Assembly: GCA_014621425.1 (NCBI GenBank)
Contig: JAANBB010000058.1
Location: forward strand, 62,001-126,000
Origin: Cylindrodendrum hubeiense
Taxonomy: Eukaryota; Ascomycota; Sordariomycetes; Hypocreales; Nectriaceae
Reading direction: 5' to 3'
DNA: 64,000 bases
The position numbers were made by a program, and so were the translations under genes. Below the pieces are notes generated by a model. The model saw only the letters and a list, made by a program, of their open reading frames with translations, was not told the DNA's origin and did no database searches. Positions 22,763 to 33,394 of the stretch are shown piece by piece (positions within the stretch are counted from its first letter, which is position 1; each line of letters starts with the position of its first letter).

Positions 22763-25376
22763 TCAATTCCTCTTCAGATCCTGCGTTCGCCGACTGGCTG
22801 TATCCACAATGTCCAGCGCTTTCTTCAACTTCGAAATCTCCGTCGTCAATTTGTCCCTAAGCTGTTGAGTAGAATCGTCCTCAAGTGCAAGCAGCCCTAT
22901 CTGCTCATCGGATAGCTGGAGTATGTTGTTGGGATTCAGCATCCTCAACGGGCTGTTGTCGCCAGACACGAAGTCCTTGGCTACATTTGTGATTTGCCGG
23001 ATGAATGACTCCAGCGAGAGCTATGCCAGTGGGTGGTTAACATGGGGAGGTGAGAAACCCGCTTGGCGGGAAGAACTTACCTGGTAGTACACTTTGACGA
23101 CGTCATGTACATCGTGTACCATGTTGTCGTCAAGGCTCCAGTGCAAATGATTGAACAATTTAGCGTAGGCTTCGTCAGGGCCAATGCCGTGTAAATTGTC
23201 AATTCTTTCGCCGGCTTGAATGAATCTTCTCCTTCGTAGGAATGCCAACTCTTCTGCGAATTTGGGATCTTCTGTTTGCAGCTTTTCGCACTCTGCCTCA
23301 CTCTTGCAGTGCTTTCTGCACTCCTGTTCCGCTGTTGCGTAGGCAGAGTCGAAGTAAGATTGCATATGGATTTCCAGTCCCTTGCGAAGTGTCTGCGTAC
23401 TACCCTTTGATGGGCAGACGGAATCCAGCATGGCCATGATGCAGTCTCCGACCGCATCTCGTACTTGTCGAAGATAGAGATCAGCAATTTTTGTCCACTT
23501 AGCCGCCTGTAGCTGGAAAATCCTGTGGTACACGTTTGGGTTGATGATTCCCGGCAATTGGTCGACCTGAAAACTCGTCATCTCATACTTGATCCTTGCT
23601 TGGAGTGCTTCCGAGTTGGCGACCGGGCTAAATGGAGCGTAAAATCCATACCCGGCTTTATCGGTACTAAATTTCTCCGTTGGCTTTTGAATTGGATCCT
23701 GGATGCTTGGCTGGTCATCTTCAAAGTCCCAGTTCGCACCATTCATCCTCATGAACTTAACAAAATACTCTCTCAGCACCTTCACTTTCAGCTTAATCTC
23801 CATGGTTTGATCCAAATAGCCAGGGTTATCCAAGGACTTGTCCGCAATTTCCTTGAACTTTTGAACAAAGTTGAAAACATACTGCCGTTGTGCCGGATGG
23901 GAATCTCGGGGATCTCCAATCTCTGCGGCCTTGATTTGGCGAGAGCGAAGTTTCTCGCTGATGTTATCACGGAGTGCAGGGAAGCACTCGCGGATCTTGG
24001 AATCGAGAATGGAGCTCAAACTGGCTTTCAAAGCCTTTGAACCAAGATTTTCCTTGTCGACTTGGTTCCACGGGTAAGCCCCGAAGAGAGTCGTCTCAGC
24101 TGCATCAAGATCGAATGAATCAGGGTCATATGAAATGCGGTTTTGGACAAAAACCAGCCTTTGCCCATAGTCGTAAGGTCAGTGGTGACATCCTTAGCGA
24201 TATCCACAGCCTATAGGATAGTGTTAGAGACTTTATTCAACCATGGATCTGAACCAATACCTTTTTTGCCATGTCAACATTTTTATTAACCATGTCGCAT
24301 TTCGTAAAAACGCCCATAATTCTCTCTTTGCTGACGTATCTGTTTGCAAGCTTAAAAATGTCCTGATGGCCGAAGTCGGTTGGCACGTCAGTGACAAGAC
24401 TTTACTACGTTAGCGCTCTAAACTCCTTGGTTGGGTAGACTGGATTAACTCACACCACTATGTTCTCAGGTTTCCTCATATATTCAATCACCATCTTCTC
24501 AATCTTCGCTGGGTCTGAATCTTTGATATGAACGGCGTGGCGGACGATACCTGGAAGATCCAAGACACTAAAGTAAGATCGGTTTGGTCCAGTGAGCTCT
24601 ACTCTCAAGACTTCCGAGGCGAAATTCTTCTTGTCGCTTCCCGTCCCTCTTCGAATGCCCAAGTGCTCAGAAGACACCTAGATCCTGATTAGCGCTGCGT
24701 AATTCGATCTTCAACTGAACTTCATACCTCCTCAACAATCTTCACAAATTCATCGGGTGTCAATATTCCTCCTTCCCGCTTGTAGTCCTTGAAACCTGGG
24801 GGTGCCGGTTCCATACCCTCTATTTCGACACTGCTTTCTTCGATCCTGATGCGGTAAGAGTCGCGAGTTCCCTTTGGAGTCCGACTAGAAACGATTCGAG
24901 TTGGAAAACGGGTACAGGCTCCCGCATCTGCCGGGAAGGGAATGCTTGTTAAGGTTTGCAACAGGGAGGACTTTCCAGCCGATTGACCCCCGACAATGAC
25001 AAGCTAGAACTTGTAAGAACATTTCCGCAGAAAGATTAGATGAACTGACCTGAGGAATATTCAGTAGCCGGTTAGAACCCCAAGACTGAAGATTGTCAAT
25101 TGCGTCGAACAATATTCGGCTACGCTTGGTTTCAAATGAGTCCTCTGGTATGCGGTTCTCACTCGATGATATCTCGGCTTCAGAAACCTTGGCATCGCCC
25201 GAAGGTTCCTCACTTTCCCCTTGATCTGTCTCCTGGTGGGGCTTCTGCTTGGAGGGTGATTCCGTGCCATACAGGCCTTCTACACCGGAATCGTCCGGGG
25301 TGGATTTGGTGCTCCCAACAGAACTATCAACATCGACAGATGGTGATCTTCCGTTGCGAGAAGATGAGAGTGACAT
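22763..25376 (-). pseudogene. Dynamin-like GTPase, left copy, frameshifted
   Basis: Six exons were reconstructed: 25050-25376, 24728-25003, 24454-24677, 24261-24399, 23081-24210 and 22763-23020. A disordered Ser/Pro/Glu N-terminus (~109 aa) precedes a dynamin GTPase domain with P-loop GGQSAGKSSLLQ, G3 motif DLPG and G4 TKCD. The dynamin middle domain lies in exon 5 and a GED-like helix in the last exon. In exon 5 the frame breaks inside a run of five A (24149-24153 on the plus strand): exon 5 has 1130 nt where 1131 would keep frame. As written, translation would stop after ~382 aa, within the early middle domain. Everything downstream is otherwise open and conserved, so this may be a young pseudogene or a sequencing error in the homopolymer. 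By type it belongs to the Mx/Vps1-like dynamin superfamily expanded in fungi; role unknown. Confidence 0.85.
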
Positions 25377-26460
25377 GGTGATAATATTACACGAAAGAGA
25401 GAATGGTTAACTTGGCTGAGATTTGTTGATCAAGTGTTTGGGATTAATGGAGCGGGTGAGCGTCTCTTTTATCTATTACGGAGCTCTCGGGACCGCAACT
25501 CTGGCCTAGTCCCAGACCACGCGGCCCATGTCTCCGGCCGTGGTGGTATGTTCCATCTCATTCTCGAGATATGCGCCTTCTGGGTTCAGGGTTTCAGACA
25601 AAAAGTATCTTGGCAAGGTGTCATTTGATTGCGGCTGATGGGCCGATTCCTTGAATCTAGTTGGTTGATTATACCTCATCCTCGTTGAAAGCGGAGTTCA
25701 TTACAATCCTCTGTTGGTTCCCCCCTGTAACTGCATCCGACACCACAACCAGTCCGTAGTCGGAGTGGGGCAACACGACGTCTGAAATAGCAACGTGTTG
25801 TCTGTTCGAGGGCTGAAAGGCTCGGATTGGTTGAGAAGAGCCCATAGTGGTCGGGCGCGTCCCTGTAGATTGGATGAACGGGTGAAAATTCGGCTGCGGG
25901 GGTATCGGACACTTGGGGCTGGATCACGTCCAGGATGTTTATCTTCCCGGGTTCAAAGGGTGGTATCCGTCCCCCAGGGGGGAGGGATCTGCAAGGGGAA
26001 GGTGGGAAACTGGCAGATAATTAACCTGGGGTATCGGTTTTAACCGAAACGAGCGACTGCTCGGTGTTTCTAGTTTGCAATATGTAACGGAGTTGAAGTG
26101 TCACATGCATCTCTCCAGCTCCCACGAAAGGATTAATGTTGCACTGGTTTGGCGTTTGAAGGGGTTGCGCCGTCTTTTGTGTCAGGTTTACATTGCATCT
26201 TCGATTATGGCAGGCGATTCACTGCCCGACGACTAACTCAACAGTGTAAGGAGTGGCTAGGTCCGTGATTGATGCCATAACACAGCTTGCATGCATTGAT
26301 CAATGTCTTAGATACCCGCTGCTTTCCCTTAGTTAACAGTAACCTCATAAAAGATCGACCTCTTGGCCGCCATTTTGGTCACGACCTTTGGCACCTGCAA
26401 TCGCTTGGTCTTTCTACAAAGACACCCAACAGCTTGCAGCCACATCCCCAAGACCAATCA
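25377..26460. promoter_or_regulatory. Upstream region of the left dynamin-like gene (duplicated promoter)
   Basis: Non-coding. It shares recognisable blocks with 29312-30566: the leader motif tgtttgggatt, a block around acgtctgaaatagcaac, a G/C palindrome and a ttttggtcacg block near 26375. Preservation of these blocks suggests regulatory sites, or simply common ancestry. Confidence 0.6.
25965..25988. promoter_or_regulatory. Near-palindrome, copy 1
   Basis: ATCCGTCCCCC at 25965-25975 faces an almost exact reverse complement at 25977-25988 (one change). It is the counterpart of the perfect palindrome at 29987-30011 and lies ~590 bp upstream of the left dynamin-like ATG. Confidence 0.6.
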
Positions 26461-26526
26461 ATGGCGTCTTTTATCGCGGATGGGGGTTATCACCAGGTTA
26501 GATATAAGTATTCTGGAGGTGTTTAG
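26461..26526 (+). pseudogene. Remnant of a duplicated GrpB-like gene
   Basis: The sequence before and at ATGGCGTCT (26461) aligns with the start of the intact GrpB-like gene (30567). Within 20 nt it switches to GATGGGGGTTAT, which resembles the end of that gene (GATCTCGGTTAT) and its 3' flank. The simplest reading is that the left copy lost almost its whole interior by deletion, leaving a 21-codon frame. The match is short, so the 3' half is tentative. Confidence 0.4.
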
Positions 26527-26632
26527 GGATAAATAGTTAGAGAGACTGTCTAGAACATGTGAATACATATATAAAATAACAGAAACATGGGGTAATAGTA
26601 ATCTAAAGAACGCCGACCAAAATAAATCAGAC

Positions 26633-29311
26633 TCAATCCCTATCTAGACCTCTCGTCAGTCGAGTAGCTGCATCTACGATCTTAAGAGCGCTTGTCAACT
26701 CCTCAATCTCTTCATTCAAAACTTCTCGCCTCCGCAGAGTCGACTCATCCTCTCCTGCAAGTCTCTCCATCTGCTCCTCGGATAGCTCCATGATTCTATC
26801 CGCCCGCAGAGCCGTCACTGGGCTATCCTCGCCAGAAATATAATCTTCGACAGAACTCGTGATGCTGCGGATGAAGGTCTCCAGGGAAATCTATCAGGGG
26901 GTGGTTAGCGATCTGGCCAAGAGATTCTTCTTTAAAAAAGGCTAATCGAGTGCTTACCTTGTAGTACACTTTGAGAACGTCATGGACTTCGTTGATCATG
27001 TTCTTTTGGATGGTTGGATGGGCGAGGTCAAAGCATAAGTTGAGAACTTCAACCTCCACTCTTTCAGATTGGACTTTCAGACCGCTCAACCCAAGCAGGC
27101 CTGCTTGTTGAAACCTTACTCGCCGCCAGCCGACTATATCCTCCTTAAATTTGGGATCCGTCGTTTGCAGAATTTTGCACTTCGTCTCTTGTTCACACAG
27201 AAGTGAGTAGCGCGCGTCTGATTTTGTGTCTGCCGAAATGAAGTAGCCTTCCAGCAGGTCCGTAAACCCCTGGCACAACTTTTCTGTACTTTCTTTCGGG
27301 GGACACACTGAGTTCAGGATTTCGACACTGCACATCGCAGCCGCTCTCCTCACTCGAATCATGTGGGCGGTGGCAATTGCGAACCACTTTTCAACCTGCA
27401 GCTGGTACATGGCAGGGAAGATGTCCGGGTTGATGATACCGGGGAGCTGATTGGCCTGGAAACCAATGAGTTCCTCGTCAATTCTCTGCAGGAGATCATC
27501 CGAGTCCTCCATCGGCAAACAATGATCGAAGTCTCGACTAAAGGCAGGTGTTTCTCTTCGCTGAGACGCATTCCCCTGAGATCGGCCTTCGACAATAGGC
27601 TTGCTAAGCTCTGCTAGTTTTGCTCGCGGGGTGACGTCGTAGTCTTGGAACTCCCAGCGCGCGCCTCTTGCTCTCATGAATATATCAAATTCCTGGTTCA
27701 AGCGCGTCACCTCCTGACGGAGTTCTAAGTGTCGAGCTTTCAAGTGACCGGGGTGGTTAATAGCCTTTCTCACTCTTTCCTCATAGTCTCTGAGGTGTTT
27801 AATCGCGTAGTTTCGCCTCTGGTCATGGTTTCCCCGAGGATCACCGAGCTCGTGCTTCTCATGAAGTTTGGCCCCGAGACTTTTTTCGATATTGGCTCGA
27901 ATCGCAGGGAAACTGGACTTGATCTTCGAGTCCAGTATCTTTCCCAGGTGTATTTTCAATGCAGCAGACCCAAGCCGCTTCGTGGGGATCACTTTCCATG
28001 GAGCAGTGCGGAACAGCATCTTCTCAGCAACATCAAGCTCGAGGCGGTCTGCATCATTGTCGCTGCGATTGCGGACAAGGAACCAGCCGCCTGGCATAAA
28101 CCTCGGGTCTTTTGTTGAAAGGCCTCGCCCCGTGGCAATAGACACAGCCTACAAAAGAAAAAAAGTTAGTTGAGCTTGTGTCGACGTTCCTGTTGAACTT
28201 ACATGGTTTGCCTCTCCAAGATTGTTAAGAAGCCGGTCGCATTTGGTAAATACACCAAGAATACGTTCTCTATCTTGGATGTGTTCGTGTGCTAGTTCCA
28301 AAATCGGCTGATGGGCGAGGTCATTGGAGGCATCAAGGACGCAGCTTCACTGGATTAGCTTCTCGAGGAGCTGATGTACAACTTTGTCGACTTACATGAC
28401 AGTGTTCTCGCGCTTTTGCATGTATTTGACAATCATTTCCTCGATTTTCGCCTGGTCCGACTTGTTGACATCGTATGTACTGTTGAAGTGTCCGGGAAGG
28501 TCAAGAATGCTAAAGTAGGGTCGGTCTGGGCCAGAGAGCTCAACCTTCAGAACTTCCGCGGCGAAATTGTTACTGTTGGCATCTTTTCCTTGGCGAATTC
28601 CCATGTACTTGGAAGATACCTATTTTATCAGTTTGCGTCCTGTCATGGAAAATCTAGCGTCATACCTCATTAACGGCCGTTTCGAAGATTTTAGCTGTGA
28701 AAGTTTCTCCCATACACACGTATTCCTTGATCGTATTGTGTGCTCTTTCTAGACCATCTATGGTAACCTCGGCTGGCTCAATGGTGATGCGGTAACTATC
28801 CCTTCCCCCGCGAGGGGTGCGCTTGGAAGTGATGCGAGTCGGAAAGCGGGTGCAACAGGTAGCGCCGACTGGGAAAGGAATTCCAGTCAAGCTTTGTAGC
28901 AAAGAGGACTTCCCTGATGATTGACCTCCAACTACGATAAGCTTGAAGCTGTTAGCGAAAGTCAACACTTTTGTTTCATTAACGTACCTGAGGGATGTCG
29001 AGTGCCTTGCTGCATTCGAAAGCCTGCAGTTCATCGATAGCTTCAAATAAGATTCTGCCACGCTCCGTGTGAAACGGATTCTTCGTCACAGATTCTTCCT
29101 CAGCCGGGTCCTCGGGTGACAAAACATCAGAGGAGTCCTTAGGTCCAGCCTTTGACTCCTTTGCTCTCTTGTTGAGACCCCGGGCAGGGGATGATTCGTT
29201 GCTAGACAAGCCCTCAACTCCAGAGTCATAGGCATTTGCAGATGAGGATCTCCGGTGACGGGACGGGGTAGATGGGGGGGTTTGTACGGGCTCTTCAGTT
29301 GAATGAGACAT
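26633..29311 (-). CDS. Dynamin-like GTPase, right copy, intact
   Basis: Six exons were reconstructed: 28988-29311, 28666-28941, 28396-28619, 28203-28344, 26958-28148 and 26633-26890, giving 804 aa. Domains in order are a disordered Ser/Pro/Glu-rich N-terminus (1-~100); a GTPase with P-loop GGQSSGKSS (113-121), DLPG (240-243) and TKCD (308-311); a long middle/stalk region carrying FQANQLPGIINP; and a C-terminal GED-like helix (ELSEEQMERLAGEDE). No PH domain, proline-rich tail or membrane segment is seen, as in Mx/Vps1-type dynamins. It should bind GTP, self-assemble and act on membranes or other large assemblies. The exact role is unknown. All five introns have the same place and phase as in the left copy. 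It is divergent from the GrpB-like gene. Confidence 0.93.
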
Positions 29312-30566
29312 GGTGACAAGGTGATACGAAGGAGAGAATGTGTAAGTTTAGTGGGATAGATTGAAGAGGTAATAAGAAAGACAGAATGATTGAGTTTAGT
29401 AGAATAGATTGATGAGTTCAAGGAAAAAGGAGAATGATGGAGCTTAATGAGATGGATTGATGGATTGTTTGGGATTCTTGGAATGGATGAGGGTCGTATT
29501 TATCCCTTCGGGAGCTTCCCGCGGTCGCAAATTCGGCCTCGGCCCAAAATGGGCAGCTTACATCCTCAATCACTCGATACCTGCGCCTTCTAGGTGCAGG
29601 AGTTTCAGGTCAATTCTTGCGAGGAGTGGTTTCAAGCAAAATGGGAGTTGGTTGCAATCATTTCATGTGGCCAAGGGCCGACTCCTCAACTCCCGTTGGT
29701 GAGCTCAGTCCTAGCCTGGCCAAGAACAAGGGTCGTTGTTGCAATTAAGTGTTGGTTGTCCCCTGGACTTGCAGCCAGCGCCACAATCAGTTGCCGTGGG
29801 GTGGGTGCTGAAGGACGTCTAAAATAGCAACTGTTGTCTGGCCTAGGGGCTAGAGACCAGCATTAGTTGAGACGAAGCCATGGCGGCCATGAGCGCCAAG
29901 GTCATGAATTGGGAAGCCGGGTGGACTGAGACACTTGGGGGTAAATCACATCCGGGGTGTTCATCCTCCTGGGACGAAAGGGTAGTATCCGTCCCCCACG
30001 GGGGGACGGATCTGCATGGGCAGGCGGGAGGCAGGCGGGAGGCTGGCAGATAAGATGGGGGATCGGGTATCGATTTTGACTAATGGACAGCCCCTTGGTG
30101 TTTCTAGTTTGCGGTAACTACCTCCTGCCTAGGTATGTAGTTGCTAGGTTGGATTGAAGGATGTCGACGGGTACATACTTCTCCTCAACTTCCTCAAATG
30201 GATTAATGTTGCACCGGTCTGACGTCCCGCGGGGTTGGGTCATCTTGTCTCCCAGGCACACATTGTACCTGCAGGGAGGGACCGGCAAGTGAGTCACTGT
30301 CCGAGAAATAGCCCAGTAGTTCAAGATAGTGCAAATAGTGAAAAGACCTGTTATTGAGACCATCTCGGAAACATTTAACAATGCCGCAGCCGCCCGCCGT
30401 TTGCACTTAGCTGATAAACACGTCAAGCCTCGCCACTTGGGCCGCCCGTTTTGGCCTCTCGTTTTGGTCACGTCTTTCGCCCCCTGCAGTCGCTAGGTCG
30501 TCCAACTAGTTACCAGAATTGACGGAACCAACAGCGTTCAGCCACATCCCAAGGGCCAATCACACA
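29312..30566. promoter_or_regulatory. Divergent promoter, dynamin-like / GrpB-like
   Basis: 1.25 kb lies between two divergent start codons. It includes purine-rich minisatellite-like DNA (29330-29470, agaatga/gattga units), the palindrome at 29987-30011 and several blocks conserved in the left copy. Confidence 0.6.
29987..30011. promoter_or_regulatory. Perfect 11-bp palindrome in dynamin/GrpB promoter
   Basis: The arms ATCCGTCCCCC (29987-29997) and GGGGGACGGAT (30001-30011) are exact reverse complements around a 3-nt centre. The cores CCCCC/GGGGG recall C2H2 zinc-finger (STRE-like) sites and the CGG ends recall Zn2Cys6 sites. No factor can be named. Confidence 0.7.
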
Positions 30567-31172
30567 ATGGCGCCCTCTCTCGAAGCGCTGCTCAAGCACT
30601 ACGAGTTCGACCCTAGCATCCTCGAGCGCGTCTCTGTCCGCAAGTACAAGGCTCCGTTGGCTATCGTCGAACCTGATCCCTCTTGGCCGCAGACATTCAG
30701 CCTCATCAAGGCGCGTATTGAGTCAGCTCTCGGCCCCATCAGCCTATCCGTTGCGCATGTCGGCTCCACGTCGATCCCGGGTCTTCCGGCCAAGGCCACG
30801 ATCGACATCGATCTCGTGGTCAAGGACGTGACTGATGAATCCTCATACGTCGGGCCGCTCGAGGCCGCCGGGTTTCAGTTCATATCGCGAGAACCATCGT
30901 GGCATGAGCACCGCTTCTTCTGCGGGTACGAGCCGATGGCGACGAATCTACATGTCTGGGGTTCCGATTGCCCGGAGACGGCACGACACGCCATCTTCAC
31001 CGAGTGGTTGAGGCGCAATGAAGCGGACCGGGAACTTTATGCCAAGACAAAAAGGGAGGCAGCCGATCTGAGCATCGAAAAGGGCGAGACGGTGATGCAG
31101 TACAACAAGCGCAAGGAAGAAGTAATTCGTGAAATTTTGAAGAGGGCGTTTAAAGATCTCGGTTATCTATAA
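30567..31172 (+). CDS. GrpB-family (UPF0157) nucleotidyltransferase-fold protein
   Basis: This is a single exon of 201 aa; the first true ATG in frame is at 30567. The GrpB signature is plain: IVEPDPSWPQTF near the N-terminus, then VAHVGSTSIPGLPAKATIDIDL, where the G-S-T-S loop and the D-I-D triad resemble the nucleotidyltransferase active site. EHRFFCGYEP, NLHVWGSDCPE and YNKRKEEVIREI follow. The family is common in bacteria and scattered in fungi. It is classed with the nucleotidyltransferase superfamily, but no substrate is established. Intronless structure is compatible with ancient bacterial transfer (inference). A duplicate once existed at 26461, now reduced to a remnant. Confidence 0.92.
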   Translation: MAPSLEALLKHYEFDPSILERVSVRKYKAPLAIVEPDPSWPQTFSLIKARIESALGPISLSVAHVGSTSIPGLPAKATIDIDLVVKDVTDESSYVGPLEAAGFQFISREPSWHEHRFFCGYEPMATNLHVWGSDCPETARHAIFTEWLRRNEADRELYAKTKREAADLSIEKGETVMQYNKRKEEVIREILKRAFKDLGYL

Positions 31173-31737
31173 TATGCTAGAGAGATGGTAGATGGTGTTT
31201 GAGGAACAAATTGCAATCATCAATGGCACAGAGTTGAGCAGAGCAGGAAAATACATGGCCTATAATTGCACAGCAAGGGCGATACGAACAAATGTTTTAA
31301 GAACTATAATGCCAATTAACTTGGCTAAAGAAAGTTCCATTTGGTAATAGTGGGTTCGTGTTATTGAAAGTTGTGATCTAATCTCATAAGAGTAAACGAG
31401 GCTCCAAAAGAAATTACCCAATGATGCAATTAGAGAAGTAGAAACACATCAATTGAATTATAACCTTTCAATTTAACAAGCGACACTTCCAGCTTTTGTT
31501 AATCAACCGATTCGGGATCTATGTCAAGGTGATGCTGGTTTTAGGGAACGGTGAGATGGTGTAGGGTAAGCAGTCTACGACCTGGGCACTCGACCAGCGG
31601 CTAACAGCCGTCTCCACTTGCAATCGTCCAATCCCGAGCTTAGCCCAAAATTTTGACATCCATCTTCAACATCACCACTTCGCCTCATTACACCAACCAT
31701 TCCCAGCCGCAGACCACCATTCTGCGCGCAATCGGCC
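31173..31737. other. Intergenic, AT-rich
   Basis: No gene seen. It holds the GrpB-like 3' flank and the bL34m promoter. 31230-31500 is clearly AT-rich. Confidence 0.5.
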
Positions 31738-32195
31738 ATGAACACCATGCTCCAGTCAATCACGCGCCTCGCGCGCCCTGTGCTCGCCAAGCCGCTCTCC
31801 CAATCCCCCAGGTAAGCTGCTCTCCGTCTGCTCACATGCCACCACGGCATCTACGAACGCATCGCTGACTTCAAACTCACAGAACCTTCACCACCCTCGT
31901 CCCTCTCCGACCGTCCCTCACTCCGCTCACAGCCGCAATCCGACGAACTGCCCTCCCCACGAGCTTCACGCCCTCCGCCGCCGGTGCCGCCGATGTCGTC
32001 CCTTCGTCCGCCATCTCAGCGCACCCTGCGTTTGGAGCCGTGCAGATCCGATGCGGACCCCGAAACACGATGAATGGACACACTCGCTTGGTTCAGAAGC
32101 GCAGACATGGCTTCCTGTACCGCATGCGAAGCAGGACCGGCCGCAAGATCCTCATGCGAAGGAGAATCAAGGGCCGCAAGAACATTGCTGCTTAA
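31738..32195 (+). CDS. MRPL34: Mitochondrial ribosomal protein bL34m
   Basis: Two exons were reconstructed: 31738-31811 and 31883-32195 (donor GTAAGC, acceptor CAG), giving 128 aa. The C-terminal ~45 residues are the bacterial-type L34 signature: HTRLVQKRRHGFLYRMRSRT followed by GRKILMRRRIKGRKNIAA. The N-terminal ~75 residues are rich in Arg, Ser, Thr and Ala with almost no acids, a mitochondrial presequence plus linker. It binds rRNA in the large subunit of the mitoribosome. A second ATG three codons in (MLQSITRL) is an equally good start. Confidence 0.95.
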
Positions 32196-33177
32196 GTGCG
32201 CTGATGACTGTTGGGAACTGAAGGGAAATGCAATTGGGCAAGCCGTGGAGACGGGTTCGTCTAGAAGAAGGAGGAATGGTGATGGAGATCAAGGCCATCT
32301 CCTGTACGATACATTGATGAAGAGGATGGAGGGGATGACGGACACCCCTCGTCCCCACTCTCACTGGTGTGATACAACTGTACAAAGACAACAAATTCAA
32401 TCATCAAATGAGTCAATGCATGGGTTAAACGAACCCGAATCTGGACAGTGAGGTGTACCTATGGTTTGTGAGAAGAATTTGACTTCATCGCAAGACATGA
32501 TGTGTCGTCTGAGAATCGGTCGAGTGACCACGGAGCAGTATCTCGAAAGAGTAAGCTGAGAAACTTCTAGTTTCCCGCCGGATATGTCCGGCAAGAACTG
32601 CTTCTCGGCAACCCGAAAGAGCATCTATTCTTCATCCAGATCAGGACACCGAGTCTAACTCCCTGGTGCTGCCGTGGCGTTACGACATGGGGATTGAGTC
32701 ATGCTGACTTTCAACACCAGCTGCTGGACCCTTTGAGGAGAGACGGGAAAGACTGTGGATCAGGCCAAGGACACAACTAACACAGTAGCGCGCACTGCAA
32801 GCAGCACGAGGGTGTGAATTGACGAAAAGGACAGAAACCGAGGTTCTCTTGATGAAGGCCACGGCATCTTCCGCGGGGTCATCGCAAGGGGTCCGGGTCT
32901 CGACCGTTCTCACCGTCCTTGGAGAAAGTTTCGTCGACGACATGAACAACTACGGCTCAAAATACGAGATGATGACAATCACAGGCTTACAGACGACACC
33001 GAATTACTCTTGTCCCTCGGTAGGAATCTAGCCTCTGCTGATGGCGCCTGCAGGTCCACACACGCAGATCATCAGGAACAGCGTGGCACAGCACGGAAGA
33101 GGGGGATGGGATGAACGCCAGAGCTAAACCGGAAGGAAGAGGGGCAGGAAGATAGAGTTCGTCAGCGGGAGATGGAA

Positions 33178-33213
33178 CAGATGGTGCAGATGGCGCAGAT
33201 GGCGCAGATGGGA
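33178..33213. repeat. 9-bp tandem repeat (CAGATGGCG type), 4 units
   Basis: Four consecutive units, cagatggtg, cagatggcg, cagatggcg and cagatggga, lie in non-coding DNA. Confidence 0.8.
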
Positions 33214-33376
33214 CGGCTCAGCTGCATATACGTTCGGCGCCGAGCCGCGGCGGCGTCAGCCAAGCTGAAACGGGGGACGAGATGGTTCGATGAGATATCA
33301 AAATAGGTAGGTGAGCTTGATACGGCTGCAAGTGGGCTGAGTATTGATCAGCCTTGGAGGCTTGTTTGGTGGTTTT

Positions 33377-33394
33377 GGTGGTGGTGGTGGTGGT
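33377..33394. repeat. (GGT)6 microsatellite
   Basis: Six uninterrupted ggt units are followed by gatgat. Confidence 0.85.

Larger units (their letters stand above)
22680..26510. repeat. Left copy of a tandem segmental duplication
   Basis: The unit contains a minus-strand dynamin-like gene, its ~1 kb upstream region and the start of a plus-strand GrpB-like gene. It matches 26545-31190 in order, orientation, exon structure and stretches of non-coding DNA. For example, 25926-26045 resembles 29940-30085, and 26370-26475 resembles 30450-30580. Borders are approximate. Confidence 0.85.
26545..31190. repeat. Right copy of the tandem segmental duplication
   Basis: This is the counterpart of 22680-26510: an intact dynamin-like gene, an upstream region and an intact GrpB-like gene. 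The 3' flank just before 26633 also resembles the flank before 22763 (shared gaaat/aacag...cccaccg...gactcaat pattern). Borders are approximate. Confidence 0.85.

Noticed and set aside
30519..30566. Longer N-terminus for the GrpB-like protein
   Set aside because: The upstream start would be TTG. The first ATG is 30567, just before the conserved region.
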